64,000 nucleotides of DNA from positions 524,719 to 588,718 of the forward strand of contig NZ_KE159715.1 of assembly GCF_000403455.2 (NCBI RefSeq), given 5' to 3'. This DNA comes from Dorea sp. 5-2. GTDB taxonomy: Bacteria; Bacillota; Clostridia; Lachnospirales; Lachnospiraceae. Both the position numbers and the translations under genes were made by a program. Shown here piece by piece: positions 28,670-37,300 of the stretch. Numbering within the stretch: the first letter of the stretch is position 1; every line of letters begins with the position of its first letter. The notes beneath the pieces were generated by a model. It did not search any database. It worked only from the letters and a program-made list of their open reading frames with translations, and was not told where the DNA came from.

Positions 28670-29113
28670 ATGTATACAGAAAAAGTAATGGACCATTTCC
28701 AACATCCAAGGAATGTAGGAGAGATTGCGGACGCCAGCGGAGTAGGGACGGTAGGAAATGCGAAATGCGGCGATATCATGCGTATTTACCTGGATATTGA
28801 CGACAGTCAGATCATCCGCGACGTGAAGTTTAAGACTTTTGGGTGCGGCGCCGCCGTTGCAACGAGCAGCATGGCAACAGAGCTTGTAAAGGGCAGATCC
28901 ATCTACGATGCGCTGCAGGTGACGAATAAGGCTGTTATGGAGGCGTTAGACGGGCTGCCGCCGGTGAAGGTGCACTGTTCCTTGCTGGCAGAGGAAGCGA
29001 TCCATGCGGCACTGTGGGATTATGCAGAGAAAAATGATATCAAGATCGAGGGGCTTGAGAAGCCGAAGTCTGATATCCACGAAGGCGAGGAAGAGGAAGA
29101 AGAGGAATATTAG
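28670..29113 (+). CDS. iscU: Iron-sulfur cluster scaffold protein IscU/NifU
   Basis: The scaffold on which IscS-derived sulfur and iron are assembled. The 147-residue protein carries the three conserved ligands: Cys in NAKCGD, in TFGCGAA and in [10 protein letters not shown]. It opens with [18 protein letters not shown], the standard NifU-N start. The C-terminus ends in an acidic run ([10 protein letters not shown]) beyond the domain. It starts two bases after the iscS stop and mnmA follows after eight bases, so coupled translation is likely. Confidence 0.95.
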   Translation: MYTEKVMDHFQHPRNVGEIADASGVGTVGNAKCGDIMRIYLDIDDSQIIRDVKFKTFGCGAAVATSSMATELVKGRSIYDALQVTNKAVMEALDGLPPVKVHCSLLAEEAIHAALWDYAEKNDIKIEGLEKPKSDIHEGEEEEEEEY

Positions 29114-29121
29114 GAGAGAGC

Positions 29122-30231
29122 ATGGATAAGAAAAGGGTTGTGGTCGGGCTGTCCGGAGGGGTAGATTCCTCCGTGGCAGCCTGGCTGTTAAAGGAGCAGG
29201 GATATGATGTGACAGGCGTCACCATGCAGATCTGGCAGGAGGAAGATGAGACCGCGAAGGAAGAGCAGGGCGGATGCTGCGGCATTGGAGCGGTGGAGGA
29301 TGCAAGAAGAGTGGCGGCATCCCTTGGGATTCCTTATTATGTGATGAATTTCAGGGCGGAATTCAAGGAGAGCGTGATTGATTATTTTGTAGACGAATAT
29401 CTTAACGGACGGACGCCGAATCCTTGTATTGCCTGTAACCGCTATGTAAAATGGGAGTCGCTTCTTGGGAGGAGCATGAAGATCGGTGCGGATTATATTG
29501 CAACCGGGCATTATGCCAGGATCGACCGTCTGCCGAATGGAAGATATGCTCTGCGGACCTCTAAGAATCATAACAAAGATCAGACCTATGCGCTCTATAA
29601 CCTGACGCAGGAGCAGCTCTCACGCACCTTGATGCCGGTGGGAGAATATACGAAAGATGAGATCCGGAAGCTAGCGGGGGACATCGGGCTTCGGACAGCG
29701 GATAAGCCGGACAGCCAGGATATCTGTTTTGTGCCGGATGGGGATTATGCGTCTTATATTACGCGGTATGTGGATGTCAGCAGTGAGACGGGCGGGGATC
29801 GCAGGTTAGAACCAGGGAACTTTATCCTGCGCGACGGTACGGTGGTCGGAAAGCATAAAGGAATCATACATTACACGGTGGGACAGCGCAAAGGATTGGG
29901 ACTGGCGCTTGGACATCCGGTATTTGTCCTTGAGATATGTCCCGAGACCAACGAGGTTGTGGTCGGGACTTATGAAGAATCCCTGTCTTATGAAGTAAGG
30001 GCGGATCGGGTGAATTTCATGTCGGTGGAGGATCTTACGGAGGAGAAAAGAGTATGGGCGAAGATTCGTTATAATCATAAGGGCGCCTGGTGCAGGGTAA
30101 GGAAGACGGGGGCGGACGAGATCCTGTGTGTGTTCGAGGAGGCGCAGCGGGCAGTTACCCCGGGACAGGCATTGGTGCTCTATGACGGGGAGTACGTGCT
30201 TGGAGGGGGTACGATCACCGGAGCAGTGTAA
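29122..30231 (+). CDS. mnmA: tRNA-specific 2-thiouridylase MnmA
   Basis: MnmA thiolates U34 of tRNA-Lys, -Glu and -Gln using sulfur delivered from IscS. The 369 residues contain the PP-loop ATP site [11 protein letters not shown], the first catalytic Cys in NPCIACN and the second in [12 protein letters not shown] cluster of cysteines GGCCGIG after the N-terminal strand is usual in clostridial members. It closes the isc operon eight bases after iscU. Length is normal. Confidence 0.96.
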   Translation: MDKKRVVVGLSGGVDSSVAAWLLKEQGYDVTGVTMQIWQEEDETAKEEQGGCCGIGAVEDARRVAASLGIPYYVMNFRAEFKESVIDYFVDEYLNGRTPNPCIACNRYVKWESLLGRSMKIGADYIATGHYARIDRLPNGRYALRTSKNHNKDQTYALYNLTQEQLSRTLMPVGEYTKDEIRKLAGDIGLRTADKPDSQDICFVPDGDYASYITRYVDVSSETGGDRRLEPGNFILRDGTVVGKHKGIIHYTVGQRKGLGLALGHPVFVLEICPETNEVVVGTYEESLSYEVRADRVNFMSVEDLTEEKRVWAKIRYNHKGAWCRVRKTGADEILCVFEEAQRAVTPGQALVLYDGEYVLGGGTITGAV

Positions 30232-30262
30232 CGAGTGTAACAGGTTAAGGAGGAATGAGGCA

Positions 30263-31063
30263 ATGTTGTCGGATTGTCATATGCATACGCAATTTTCGCC
30301 GGATTCAGAGGCGGATCCGGAAGCTATGATAGAGAGCGCGATCGCAAAGAATCTGGATGCGGTCTGCTTTACGGACCATGAGGATAAAGATTACGCAAGT
30401 GAAGGAAACAAATGGACCTTTGATGTGGATCAGTATTTTGACCGGATGAAAGATCTGCAGGAGAAATACCGCTTAAAGATTCCTGTGCGGATCGGTGTTG
30501 AGATCGGCTTACAGCCGCACCTGGGGGAATATTACCGGGATTATGTCAGACAGAAGCCTTTTGATTTTGTGATCGGTTCCGTCCATGTCGTTAAGTCCAT
30601 GGATCCATATTATAAGGAGTTCTATGAAGGACGAAGCGATGCAGACGCTTATGAGGAGACCTTTGCGGAGACGTATGAGAACATCCGGAGAGTGGAGGAC
30701 TTTGACGTGCTTGGGCATCTGGATTATGTGACGCGTTATGGGATGCACAAGGAAGAAGAATATTCTTATAGAAGATTCGCAGATATCATAGACGAGATCC
30801 TGCGGTATCTGATCGGGCATGGGAAAGGGATTGAACTGAATACCGCAGGGCTGAAATACGGCCTGCCCTACGCACATCCGCATAAGGACGTTCTGAGGCG
30901 TTACCGGGAGCTTGGCGGGGAGATCATCACAGTGGGGGCGGATGCCCATAAGCCGGAGCATGTTGCATATGATTTCCATAAGGTTCCGGAGATATTGAAA
31001 AGCTGCGGCTTCCGGTACTACACGGAATTTGTACAGAGAAAGGCTGTATTTAAGAATCTTTAA
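30263..31063 (+). CDS. PHP-domain phosphatase, histidinol-phosphatase (HisJ/HisK) family
   Basis: A 266-residue PHP hydrolase. Metal-binding motifs are DCHMHTQFS at the start, FTDHED, the Glu in GVEIGLQP, GSVHVV, and the terminal pair VGADAHKP. The family hydrolyses histidinol phosphate in histidine synthesis, but no other his gene is here, so another small phosphate ester is possible. ATG 30263 is chosen: AAGGAGGAATG lies upstream, while the open frame further upstream overlaps mnmA in another frame. It follows mnmA by 31 bases and may be read from the isc promoter. Confidence 0.82.
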   Translation: MLSDCHMHTQFSPDSEADPEAMIESAIAKNLDAVCFTDHEDKDYASEGNKWTFDVDQYFDRMKDLQEKYRLKIPVRIGVEIGLQPHLGEYYRDYVRQKPFDFVIGSVHVVKSMDPYYKEFYEGRSDADAYEETFAETYENIRRVEDFDVLGHLDYVTRYGMHKEEEYSYRRFADIIDEILRYLIGHGKGIELNTAGLKYGLPYAHPHKDVLRRYRELGGEIITVGADAHKPEHVAYDFHKVPEILKSCGFRYYTEFVQRKAVFKNL

Positions 31064-31103
31064 GATGCCCTTCCTGACAAAGACTGGGCAGCACTTCGGT
31101 GAG

Positions 31104-31162
31104 TTAACGACTGACTACGGCTTAGGCTCGAAAGAATGCATTCGAGCCTAAGCCTCCGTTAA
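31104..31162. repeat. Long nested inverted repeat between convergent genes
   Basis: GGCTTAGGCTCGAA (31119-31132) pairs perfectly with TTCGAGCCTAAGCC (31141-31154); TTAACG (31104-31109) and CGTTAA (31157-31162) extend the dyad outside. No clear U-tract follows. It lies between the PHP gene and the convergent M42 gene and may act as a bidirectional terminator or a dispersed repeat. Confidence 0.65.
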
Positions 31163-31223
31163 GCATCCCCTTTCATGTCAGCTTAGGAGAAGAAGCGCTC
31201 CGAACTGCCGGGGATGATATATG

Positions 31224-32234
31224 TTACTGTGTAATAAGCGTTTTAAGAAGCTTGTAAGTATTCATCACGCCATCCGTATGTGAACGCTCATAGTTATGAG
31301 AAGCATACACGCCGGGTCCGATCAGTCCGTGGCGGATATCATAGCCGGCCTTCAATGAAGCGCCTACGTCGGATGAATAGTGCGGATAGATATCAACCGC
31401 GTAGCCTAATCCGTTTTCCTTCGCAAGTGAGATAAGACGGGATGTAATCTCATAATCGTAAGGACCGCCGGAATCTTTGGAACAGATGGAGACCATACGC
31501 TCCGTACACTCAAGGCCATCTCCGACACATCCCATATCGACAGAGAGCATCTCCTTCGTATCAGAAGGAATAAAGGATGCGCCGTGTCCGACTTCCTCAT
31601 AAGTAGTGAATATCAGGGTGAGCCTGCGGTTTAGCGTGATACCTTCTTCTTTGATCGTCTTCGCCAGACCGAGAAGGATGGCGGCAGACAGCTTGTCATC
31701 TAAGAATCTGCTCTTGATGTAGCCGCTGGCGGTCACAACGGTACGCGGATCCATAGCGATAAAGTCGCCGTTCTGGATTCCAAGTTTTTTCACATCATCC
31801 TTAGAGTCTACATTTTCATCCAGAAGAATCTCCATGTTCACTTCCTTCTTCTCCTTCTTCTCATCTGCTACATGGGCGGACGGCTCCGTATTCAATACAA
31901 CGCCGGTGTAGACCTGTCCGTTCCTGGTATGTACGGTACAGTTCTCTCCGTCGCAGGTATCCCATTGATGTCCGCCAATGGTTGTCGGACGGATGCGTCC
32001 GTTGTCCTTGATCTCCCGGACCATAGCTCCAAGCGTATCCACATGTGCCGCCAGTACAAGAGGGTTCCCTTCACCGCCCAGGACAACGCTTACATTTCCT
32101 TTGTTGGACATCCGAGGTTCATATCCAAGAGCACGTATCTGTTCAGACAGATAAGCCGTAACCTGGCCGGTGTATCCGGTTGGGCTTGGGATAGCTGTAA
32201 GCGCCTTTAATTGTTCTAAAATATAGTTTTGCAT
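31224..32234 (-). CDS. M42-family metallo-aminopeptidase
   Basis: A 336-residue cytoplasmic aminopeptidase (glutamyl aminopeptidase/TET type) that trims peptides. The dimetal site is visible in order: AAHVDT, SRFLDDK, TYEEVGHG (catalytic Glu-Glu) and VDMG, with a C-terminal His in SHNYERSH. The start at 32234 is chosen because AAAGGAGGA lies just upstream; an ATG further out at 32312 would place the promoter inside the gene. It is divergent from the RpiR-type regulator, which is followed by a peptide transporter, so all probably serve peptide use. Confidence 0.9.
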   Translation of the reverse strand: MQNYILEQLKALTAIPSPTGYTGQVTAYLSEQIRALGYEPRMSNKGNVSVVLGGEGNPLVLAAHVDTLGAMVREIKDNGRIRPTTIGGHQWDTCDGENCTVHTRNGQVYTGVVLNTEPSAHVADEKKEKKEVNMEILLDENVDSKDDVKKLGIQNGDFIAMDPRTVVTASGYIKSRFLDDKLSAAILLGLAKTIKEEGITLNRRLTLIFTTYEEVGHGASFIPSDTKEMLSVDMGCVGDGLECTERMVSICSKDSGGPYDYEITSRLISLAKENGLGYAVDIYPHYSSDVGASLKAGYDIRHGLIGPGVYASHNYERSHTDGVMNTYKLLKTLITQ

Positions 32235-32268
32235 AGAAAATCCTCCTTTGTCTTTGTGAAAAACAGCT

Positions 32269-32297
32269 ATTATAGTAAATACTATAATATATGTAAA
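32269..32297 (-). promoter_or_regulatory. Promoter of the M42 gene with overlapping operator
   Basis: On the minus strand TTTACA (32297-32292) and TATAAT (32274-32269) are spaced by 17 bases. The dyad TATAGTA-AA-TACTATA (32271-32286) overlaps the -10, a position for repression. Confidence 0.7.
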
Positions 32298-32318
32298 AGG
32301 CAAATTGTGCAAGAGTTC

Positions 32319-32347
32319 TTGCGAAAAATAAAAAAAAATAGTATAAT
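32319..32347 (+). promoter_or_regulatory. Promoter of the RpiR-family gene
   Basis: TTGCGA (32319-32324) and TATAAT (32342-32347) have 17-base spacing. The small palindrome CAAGAGTTCTTG (32310-32321) overlaps the -35 and may mediate autoregulation. Confidence 0.55.
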
Positions 32348-32427
32348 TTTTTTTAGTTGTTCTATTAGACAGATCATGTTATGGGCGGAAAAAGGCGTAT
32401 ATGCATAAGACAGGAGGAGAACGGGAT

Positions 32428-33279
32428 ATGGATATAATAATGCGGATTGAAGAACATTATCCGTCTATGACGAAGAAGCAGAGGCAGATTTCAGATTATA
32501 TCAAGGAAAATATCGATACCATGACATTCATCACTCTGAGGGAATTGAGCAAGGAGCTTGGAGTGACGGAGATTACGATTCTAAATACATGTAAGGCGTT
32601 GGGATATAACAGTTTTAATGAGATGAAATATGAAGTCCGGAAGTACAGCAATATAAATCAGAGAATAGATATCTATCAGAAGAATGAGTATTTTAGCAGC
32701 TCCGTCCCGCAATATGAACTGAATAATAAAGAGCAATTACTCAGAGAGATCTGTATGGAAGAAAAGGGACTTATGGATGAGTATGCGGGGAGTTTTGAAA
32801 GCCGTTATCTGCTCGAGACCGCGAGGCTGTTTCTGAAGTATTCGAAGATTATACTCTGCGGAAGAGGGCTGTCACATATCCTGTGCCAGTGGCTTGCCTC
32901 GAATCTTGCCGGAACGCAGATTGCATCCATGATAGTGAATACAGAGCTGAACGAGAGTGTTTATTCCGTCCTTCCGGCGTTGGATTCGGACACTCTGCTG
33001 GTGGCGATATCATTCCCGGATTACTATTTTATGACGGAGCAGGTGGCAAGATATGCAAAGAGAAAGGGTGCATTCGTGCTAGGGATATCAGACCGGAAGT
33101 CATCGGGGGTGGCGAAGGTCTCAGATGCTCTGCTGACCGCGCGTACTACCACCAGGATGTTCATGAATACTGCTTCGACGCCGATGGCGCTTATCAATAT
33201 GCTTTCATCGGCGATCAAGATTGAAGGAGACAAGGATGAAGGGATTATAGGGGAGGAGTTCGGCGGGCTTTTTCATTAG
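32428..33279 (+). CDS. MurR/RpiR-family transcriptional regulator
   Basis: A 283-residue regulator with an N-terminal HTH_6 domain (about residues 1-75: MTKKQRQISDYIKEN, then LSKELGVTEITILNTCKALG) and a C-terminal SIS domain (IILCGRGLSHILCQWLASNLAG and VAISFPDYYFMTEQVARYAKRKGA). SIS domains usually sense phosphosugars. Here the neighbours are a peptidase and an oligopeptide importer instead, so the ligand may be unusual. ATG 32428 lies eight bases after AGGAGGAG. It is divergent from the M42 gene and upstream of oppA. Confidence 0.88.
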   Translation: MDIIMRIEEHYPSMTKKQRQISDYIKENIDTMTFITLRELSKELGVTEITILNTCKALGYNSFNEMKYEVRKYSNINQRIDIYQKNEYFSSSVPQYELNNKEQLLREICMEEKGLMDEYAGSFESRYLLETARLFLKYSKIILCGRGLSHILCQWLASNLAGTQIASMIVNTELNESVYSVLPALDSDTLLVAISFPDYYFMTEQVARYAKRKGAFVLGISDRKSSGVAKVSDALLTARTTTRMFMNTASTPMALINMLSSAIKIEGDKDEGIIGEEFGGLFH

Positions 33280-33611
33280 AAAGGGACAACAACTGTAATA
33301 TAGTGTTTACTTTAATTGGCACAGGGTTTCCTGTGTCTTTTTAATTGCTTTTTGTTATCCGTGCTGTTTGCAAACTTGCTTGTTGTCTGTCGGAATAATA
33401 AGGGAAAGAAGTTTTAAAGTGACCGCCCCTTGGTTTTTGGTAATTATGTAGTAAATACTCTGGTGATAAATATGCAATTTTTACAAAATTGCATACTTTT
33501 CTATAATGTACTATCAAAAAAATAAAGTATTTGCTATAATAGACAAAGACAATGATATATATAGAAAAAATATATATCAAAAACAAAATACATAATTAAG
33601 GAGGCTTATTT
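33280..33611 (+). promoter_or_regulatory. AT-rich control region upstream of the opp operon
   Basis: No gene is seen in these 332 bases. AGTGTTTACTTTAAT (33302-33316), AGTAAATACT (33450-33459) and AGTATTTGCTATAAT (33526-33540) resemble the site in the M42 promoter. TATGCAATTTT and AAAATTGCATA (33471-33481 and 33485-33495) form a perfect 11-bp dyad. TATAAT at 33502 and 33535 are candidate -10 boxes, each with a poor -35. Confidence 0.6.
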
Positions 33612-35288
33612 ATGAAAAAGAAATTAGTTGCGTCATTGCTGGCAGCGACGATGGTATTATCGCTTGCAGCTTGCGGCGGAAAAGGCGATGGAGGATCGGG
33701 CGGAGGGTCCGGAAAATCCGGCGGCGGAGAAGAGCAGTATTATAATACTTATCTTCAGACAGAGCCTTCCACACTCGATTCCATCAAAGGAAATGACAAT
33801 TACAGCCGAGGCATCCTGATCAACACCATGGAGCCGCTGACACGTCTGGTTGAAAAGGACGGAGAGCAGGTAAGGGAGGCGGCGGGCGCCGAGAGTTGGG
33901 AGTCTAATGAAGACGGCACCGTATGGACATTCAAGATCCGTGACAATAAGTGGTCTGACGGTCAGGAAGTAACAGCGGCAGACTATGCTTATGGTATTAC
34001 GCAGACATTGAACCCGGACGCAGGTTCTCCGAACTCATTCTTTACAGCCGGCTTCATCAAGAACGGAAGCAAGGTAGTGAACGGAGAAGCTTCTGTGGAG
34101 GAACTTGGTGTGAAAGCAGTCGATGATAAGACGCTGGAGATCACCCTGGAAGCTCCAACCCCATATTTTATGTCGCTGACCGATACGAGGGCATGTTATC
34201 CGGTGCGTCAGGATTTCGTGGAGCAGTATGGAGAGACTTATGGATCAGAGGCTGAGAATTTCGTTGGGAACGGGCCTTTTAAGATTGAGAGCTGGACGCA
34301 TAATTCCGAGATTAAGCTGGTGAAGAATGAGAATTACTGGGACGCAGAAAATGTGAAGCTTGATAAGATTAATTATGCGATCATCAATGATGAGACGGCT
34401 GTGTTCAACTCCTTTGACAGCGGTCAGTTGGATTGGTGTTCTACGGGTACGGAGGAATGGGTGAATCGTTTTGACAAAAAAGAAGGTGTGGACAGAATCG
34501 ATGCAGTGATTCCTTCCATGCGTTTTGATTTCTTCAATGTGAATGACGAACTGTTCAGCAACCTGAATGTGCGCAAGGCATTCGTACTTGCCGTTGACAG
34601 AGAGGATATGGCGAAGACGATCTATCAGGATATGCATATCCCGGCGTACTGGTGGGTTCCGCAGGCAGTTTCCACAGGAGAGCTTGGCGATTACCGGGAG
34701 CAGGTAGAGGCTCCGCTTGAGAAGATAGCGAAGGAAGAGGACGCGAAAGAGCTGCTTCTTAAAGGAATGGACGAGTTGGGACTGGGAAGCGATCCTTCCA
34801 AGATCACGGTAAAATATTCTCTGAGCGCGACAACTCAGTGGGCGCGTAATTACGGAGAATATGTTCAGCAAAAGTACAAAGACGTCCTGGGCGTCAATAT
34901 TGAACTGGATTTCAATGAGTGGTCCACTTTCCAGCAGAAGACTAACAGCGGTGAGTACCAGATGGCTAACATGACCTGGAGTACGGATTATGACGACCCG
35001 ATGTCCATGATCTCCCTGTTTACCACAGAGAATTCCAGCAATATCCCGACAGGCTGGTCGAACGAGGAGTTCGATGCATTGATCGATCAGGCAGGAAAAG
35101 AGATGGATGAGGCGAAGAGAGTAGACCTTTATTCCCAGGCAGAGCAGATCCTGTTCAACGAGGGATGCAATATCTGTCCGCTTGTCAATGAGATGCAGCA
35201 TATATTCCGCTACAGCTATGTAAAGAATGTGGACGAGAAGTTCACATCTACTTCTGGATTGAAGTATGTATATATTGAAGGAAGATAG
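33612..35288 (+). CDS. oppA: Oligopeptide ABC transporter substrate-binding lipoprotein
   Basis: A 558-residue family 5 solute-binding protein. The signal peptide ends in the lipobox LAAC (Cys 21), followed by a Gly/Ser/Lys linker. The mature domain begins with EPSTLDS, has the family stretch WTFKIRDNKWSDGQEVTAADYAYG, and VGNGPFKIESW in the middle. This is the extracellular receptor of an oligopeptide importer. The gene has a strong ATG with AAGGAGG upstream. A terminator-like hairpin separates it from oppB, which fits the need for more receptor than permease. Confidence 0.92.
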   Translation: MKKKLVASLLAATMVLSLAACGGKGDGGSGGGSGKSGGGEEQYYNTYLQTEPSTLDSIKGNDNYSRGILINTMEPLTRLVEKDGEQVREAAGAESWESNEDGTVWTFKIRDNKWSDGQEVTAADYAYGITQTLNPDAGSPNSFFTAGFIKNGSKVVNGEASVEELGVKAVDDKTLEITLEAPTPYFMSLTDTRACYPVRQDFVEQYGETYGSEAENFVGNGPFKIESWTHNSEIKLVKNENYWDAENVKLDKINYAIINDETAVFNSFDSGQLDWCSTGTEEWVNRFDKKEGVDRIDAVIPSMRFDFFNVNDELFSNLNVRKAFVLAVDREDMAKTIYQDMHIPAYWWVPQAVSTGELGDYREQVEAPLEKIAKEEDAKELLLKGMDELGLGSDPSKITVKYSLSATTQWARNYGEYVQQKYKDVLGVNIELDFNEWSTFQQKTNSGEYQMANMTWSTDYDDPMSMISLFTTENSSNIPTGWSNEEFDALIDQAGKEMDEAKRVDLYSQAEQILFNEGCNICPLVNEMQHIFRYSYVKNVDEKFTSTSGLKYVYIEGR

Positions 35289-35298
35289 GTAGCATGAA

Positions 35299-35337
35299 GA
35301 TACCGTCGCCTGCTTCCAGGCGATGGTATCTTTTTTT
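35299..35337 (+). terminator. Strong terminator between oppA and oppB (partial readthrough expected)
   Basis: GATACCGTCGCCTG (35299-35312) pairs with CAGGCGATGGTATC (35317-35330) across a CTTC loop with one G-T pair. T7 follows. Because oppB to oppF have no obvious own promoter, part of the transcripts must pass it. Confidence 0.9.
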
Positions 35338-35405
35338 GTACTTTGCCGGGCAAAGCCCGTCCGAAAGGGCACAGAAGAAATCAGAACGAAAAAGGGAGAG
35401 AAGAG

Positions 35406-36329
35406 ATGGCAAAATTTATCATAAAGCGTATCGGATATATGCTGATCACGCTGTTTATCGTCATAACGGCAACATTCTTTCTGATGCACAGTATCCCCGG
35501 AGATCCCCTTGCGCATATGGCGAGGAATCTCCCGGAACAGACGAGAGAGAATTATTATGAAAAATATGGACTGGATAAATCGACTCCGGAGCAGTATGTG
35601 ATCTTCATGAAGAATCTGCTCACCAAAGGAGAGATGGGGGAGTCTTTAAGATATCCGGGGCGCGAGGTTACAGACACGCTGATGACCAATTCGGCGGTAT
35701 CTGCAAAACCCGGCGGAATGGCGCTGGTTGTAGGTCTTATCATCGGTATCCTTCTGGGGATCGTCGCTGCCCTTAATAAGAATAAGTGGCCGGACTATAT
35801 TGTCATGTTTATTGCGATCCTTGGGATCACGGTGCCTGTCTTTGTCTTGGCATCCGTCCTTCAGTACATCTTCAGCGTGAAGCTGATGGTGCTTCCGACA
35901 ACGGGATGGGGAAGCTGGAAGAATATCGTGCTTCCGATCATTGTACTGAGTTTTGGAACTATAGCGACATATGCACGATATGTGAAATCCAATATGCTGG
36001 ATGTCATGGGACAGGATTACATCCTCACGGCAGAGGCAAAGGGCGTCAGCAGATTTAACGTGGTCAAAAAGCATGTCCTTAAGAATGCATTCCTTCCATG
36101 TATGACACTTCTGGTGGGACAGGTGTCCGGTATCTTCACCGGTTCTTTCGTAGTGGAGAAGATCTTCGGTATCCCGGGACTTGGTTTCTACTATATCAAT
36201 TCAATCAATGACAGAGACTATACGATGATCATCGGTACAACGATCTTTGCGGCCGCGCTGTTTGTATTCGTACAGCTTATAGTGGATATCGCGTATAGTC
36301 TTATGGACCCGAGAATTCGTGTGAAGTAG
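35406..36329 (+). CDS. oppB: Oligopeptide ABC transporter permease OppB/DppB
   Basis: A 307-residue membrane permease with six hydrophobic segments. It begins with MAKFIIKRIGYMLITLFIVITATFFLMHSIPGDPL, where FxxxxxPGDP is the family signature, and has the EAA loop in TAEAKGVSRFNVVKKHVLKNAFLP. It forms the channel with OppC. ATG 35406 is preferred with GGGAGA upstream; an in-frame ATG at 35343 begins inside the post-terminator spacer. It follows the terminator after oppA, and oppC begins 12 bases after its stop. Confidence 0.93.
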   Translation: MAKFIIKRIGYMLITLFIVITATFFLMHSIPGDPLAHMARNLPEQTRENYYEKYGLDKSTPEQYVIFMKNLLTKGEMGESLRYPGREVTDTLMTNSAVSAKPGGMALVVGLIIGILLGIVAALNKNKWPDYIVMFIAILGITVPVFVLASVLQYIFSVKLMVLPTTGWGSWKNIVLPIIVLSFGTIATYARYVKSNMLDVMGQDYILTAEAKGVSRFNVVKKHVLKNAFLPCMTLLVGQVSGIFTGSFVVEKIFGIPGLGFYYINSINDRDYTMIIGTTIFAAALFVFVQLIVDIAYSLMDPRIRVK

Positions 36330-36341
36330 GAGGAAGAGCAG

Positions 36342-37289
36342 ATGTTGGTGAACCATGATGTGACAGATATGATGGAAAATATACCTGATGAGAAATTCAA
36401 GATCATCGGAATTGATAAAGATGCGGAAGCACCGTCAAGGCCTCGGATCGGTTACTGGAGAGACGCGTGGAGAAGGCTTCGGGAGAATAAAGTAGCGTTT
36501 GTGGCGCTGATCATTCTTCTGATACTGATCTTTTTCATTATCTTCGGCCCTGCGATCAGCGGTTATGAATTTGAACAGATAGATTCTGATGCGATCAATC
36601 AGGGACCAAGCGCGGAGCACTGGTTTGGAACAGATGATCTGGGCAGAGATCTTTTTGCCAGAGTATGGCAGGCGGGACGTGTCTCTATCATCATCGGTAT
36701 CTTAGGCGCCGTGATCGCCAGTGTTGTGGGGAGTATTTACGGCGGAATCGCCGCATATTTCGGAGGAGCGGTGGACGATATCATGATGCGTATCGTAGAG
36801 GTACTCTTAAGTATTCCGTACCTGATCATCGTTATCCTGATCTCGGTCGTAACAGACAGCAAGAGCCTTGGAACCATGCTGGTCGCCCTGACGCTTACCG
36901 GGTGGTGCGGAATAGCAAGGCTTGTACGCGGCCAGATGCTGCAGCTTAAGTCGCAGGAATATGTACTGGCGGCCAATGCGCTGGGTGTTGCTCCTATTAA
37001 GATCATATTAAAGCATATGATACCGAATACGATCGGAATGATCATCGTTGCCATTACCTTTGATATTCCGGGATATATTTTCTCAGAAGCATTCTTAAGT
37101 TATGTAGGACTTGGAATCCAGCCGCCGTCAACAAGCTGGGGCGCGCTCGCTTCGGCGGCACAGCAGAACTTCATGTTCTACCCTTACCAGCTTTTGTTCC
37201 CGGCACTGATGATCGCCCTTACTATGCTGTCATTCACGCTGCTGGGCGACGGCCTTCGGGATGCACTGGATCCGAAATTACGAAAATAG
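36342..37289 (+). CDS. oppC: Oligopeptide ABC transporter permease OppC/DppC
   Basis: A 315-residue permease. The N-terminal extension (about 40 residues) leads to WRRLRENKVAFVALIILLILIFFIIFGP, and HWFGTDDLGRDLFARVWQAGR is the diagnostic OppC segment. The EAA loop is in LAANALGVAPIKIILKHMIPNT. It pairs with OppB in the membrane. GGAGGAAG lies before the ATG, and oppD follows after 11 bases. No anomaly is seen. Confidence 0.93.
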   Translation: MLVNHDVTDMMENIPDEKFKIIGIDKDAEAPSRPRIGYWRDAWRRLRENKVAFVALIILLILIFFIIFGPAISGYEFEQIDSDAINQGPSAEHWFGTDDLGRDLFARVWQAGRVSIIIGILGAVIASVVGSIYGGIAAYFGGAVDDIMMRIVEVLLSIPYLIIVILISVVTDSKSLGTMLVALTLTGWCGIARLVRGQMLQLKSQEYVLAANALGVAPIKIILKHMIPNTIGMIIVAITFDIPGYIFSEAFLSYVGLGIQPPSTSWGALASAAQQNFMFYPYQLLFPALMIALTMLSFTLLGDGLRDALDPKLRK

Positions 37290-37300
37290 GAGAGACGGAT

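Noticed and set aside
34245..35516. 423-codon minus-strand frame
   Set aside because: Antisense to oppA and crossing its terminator; composition reflects codon structure of the real gene.
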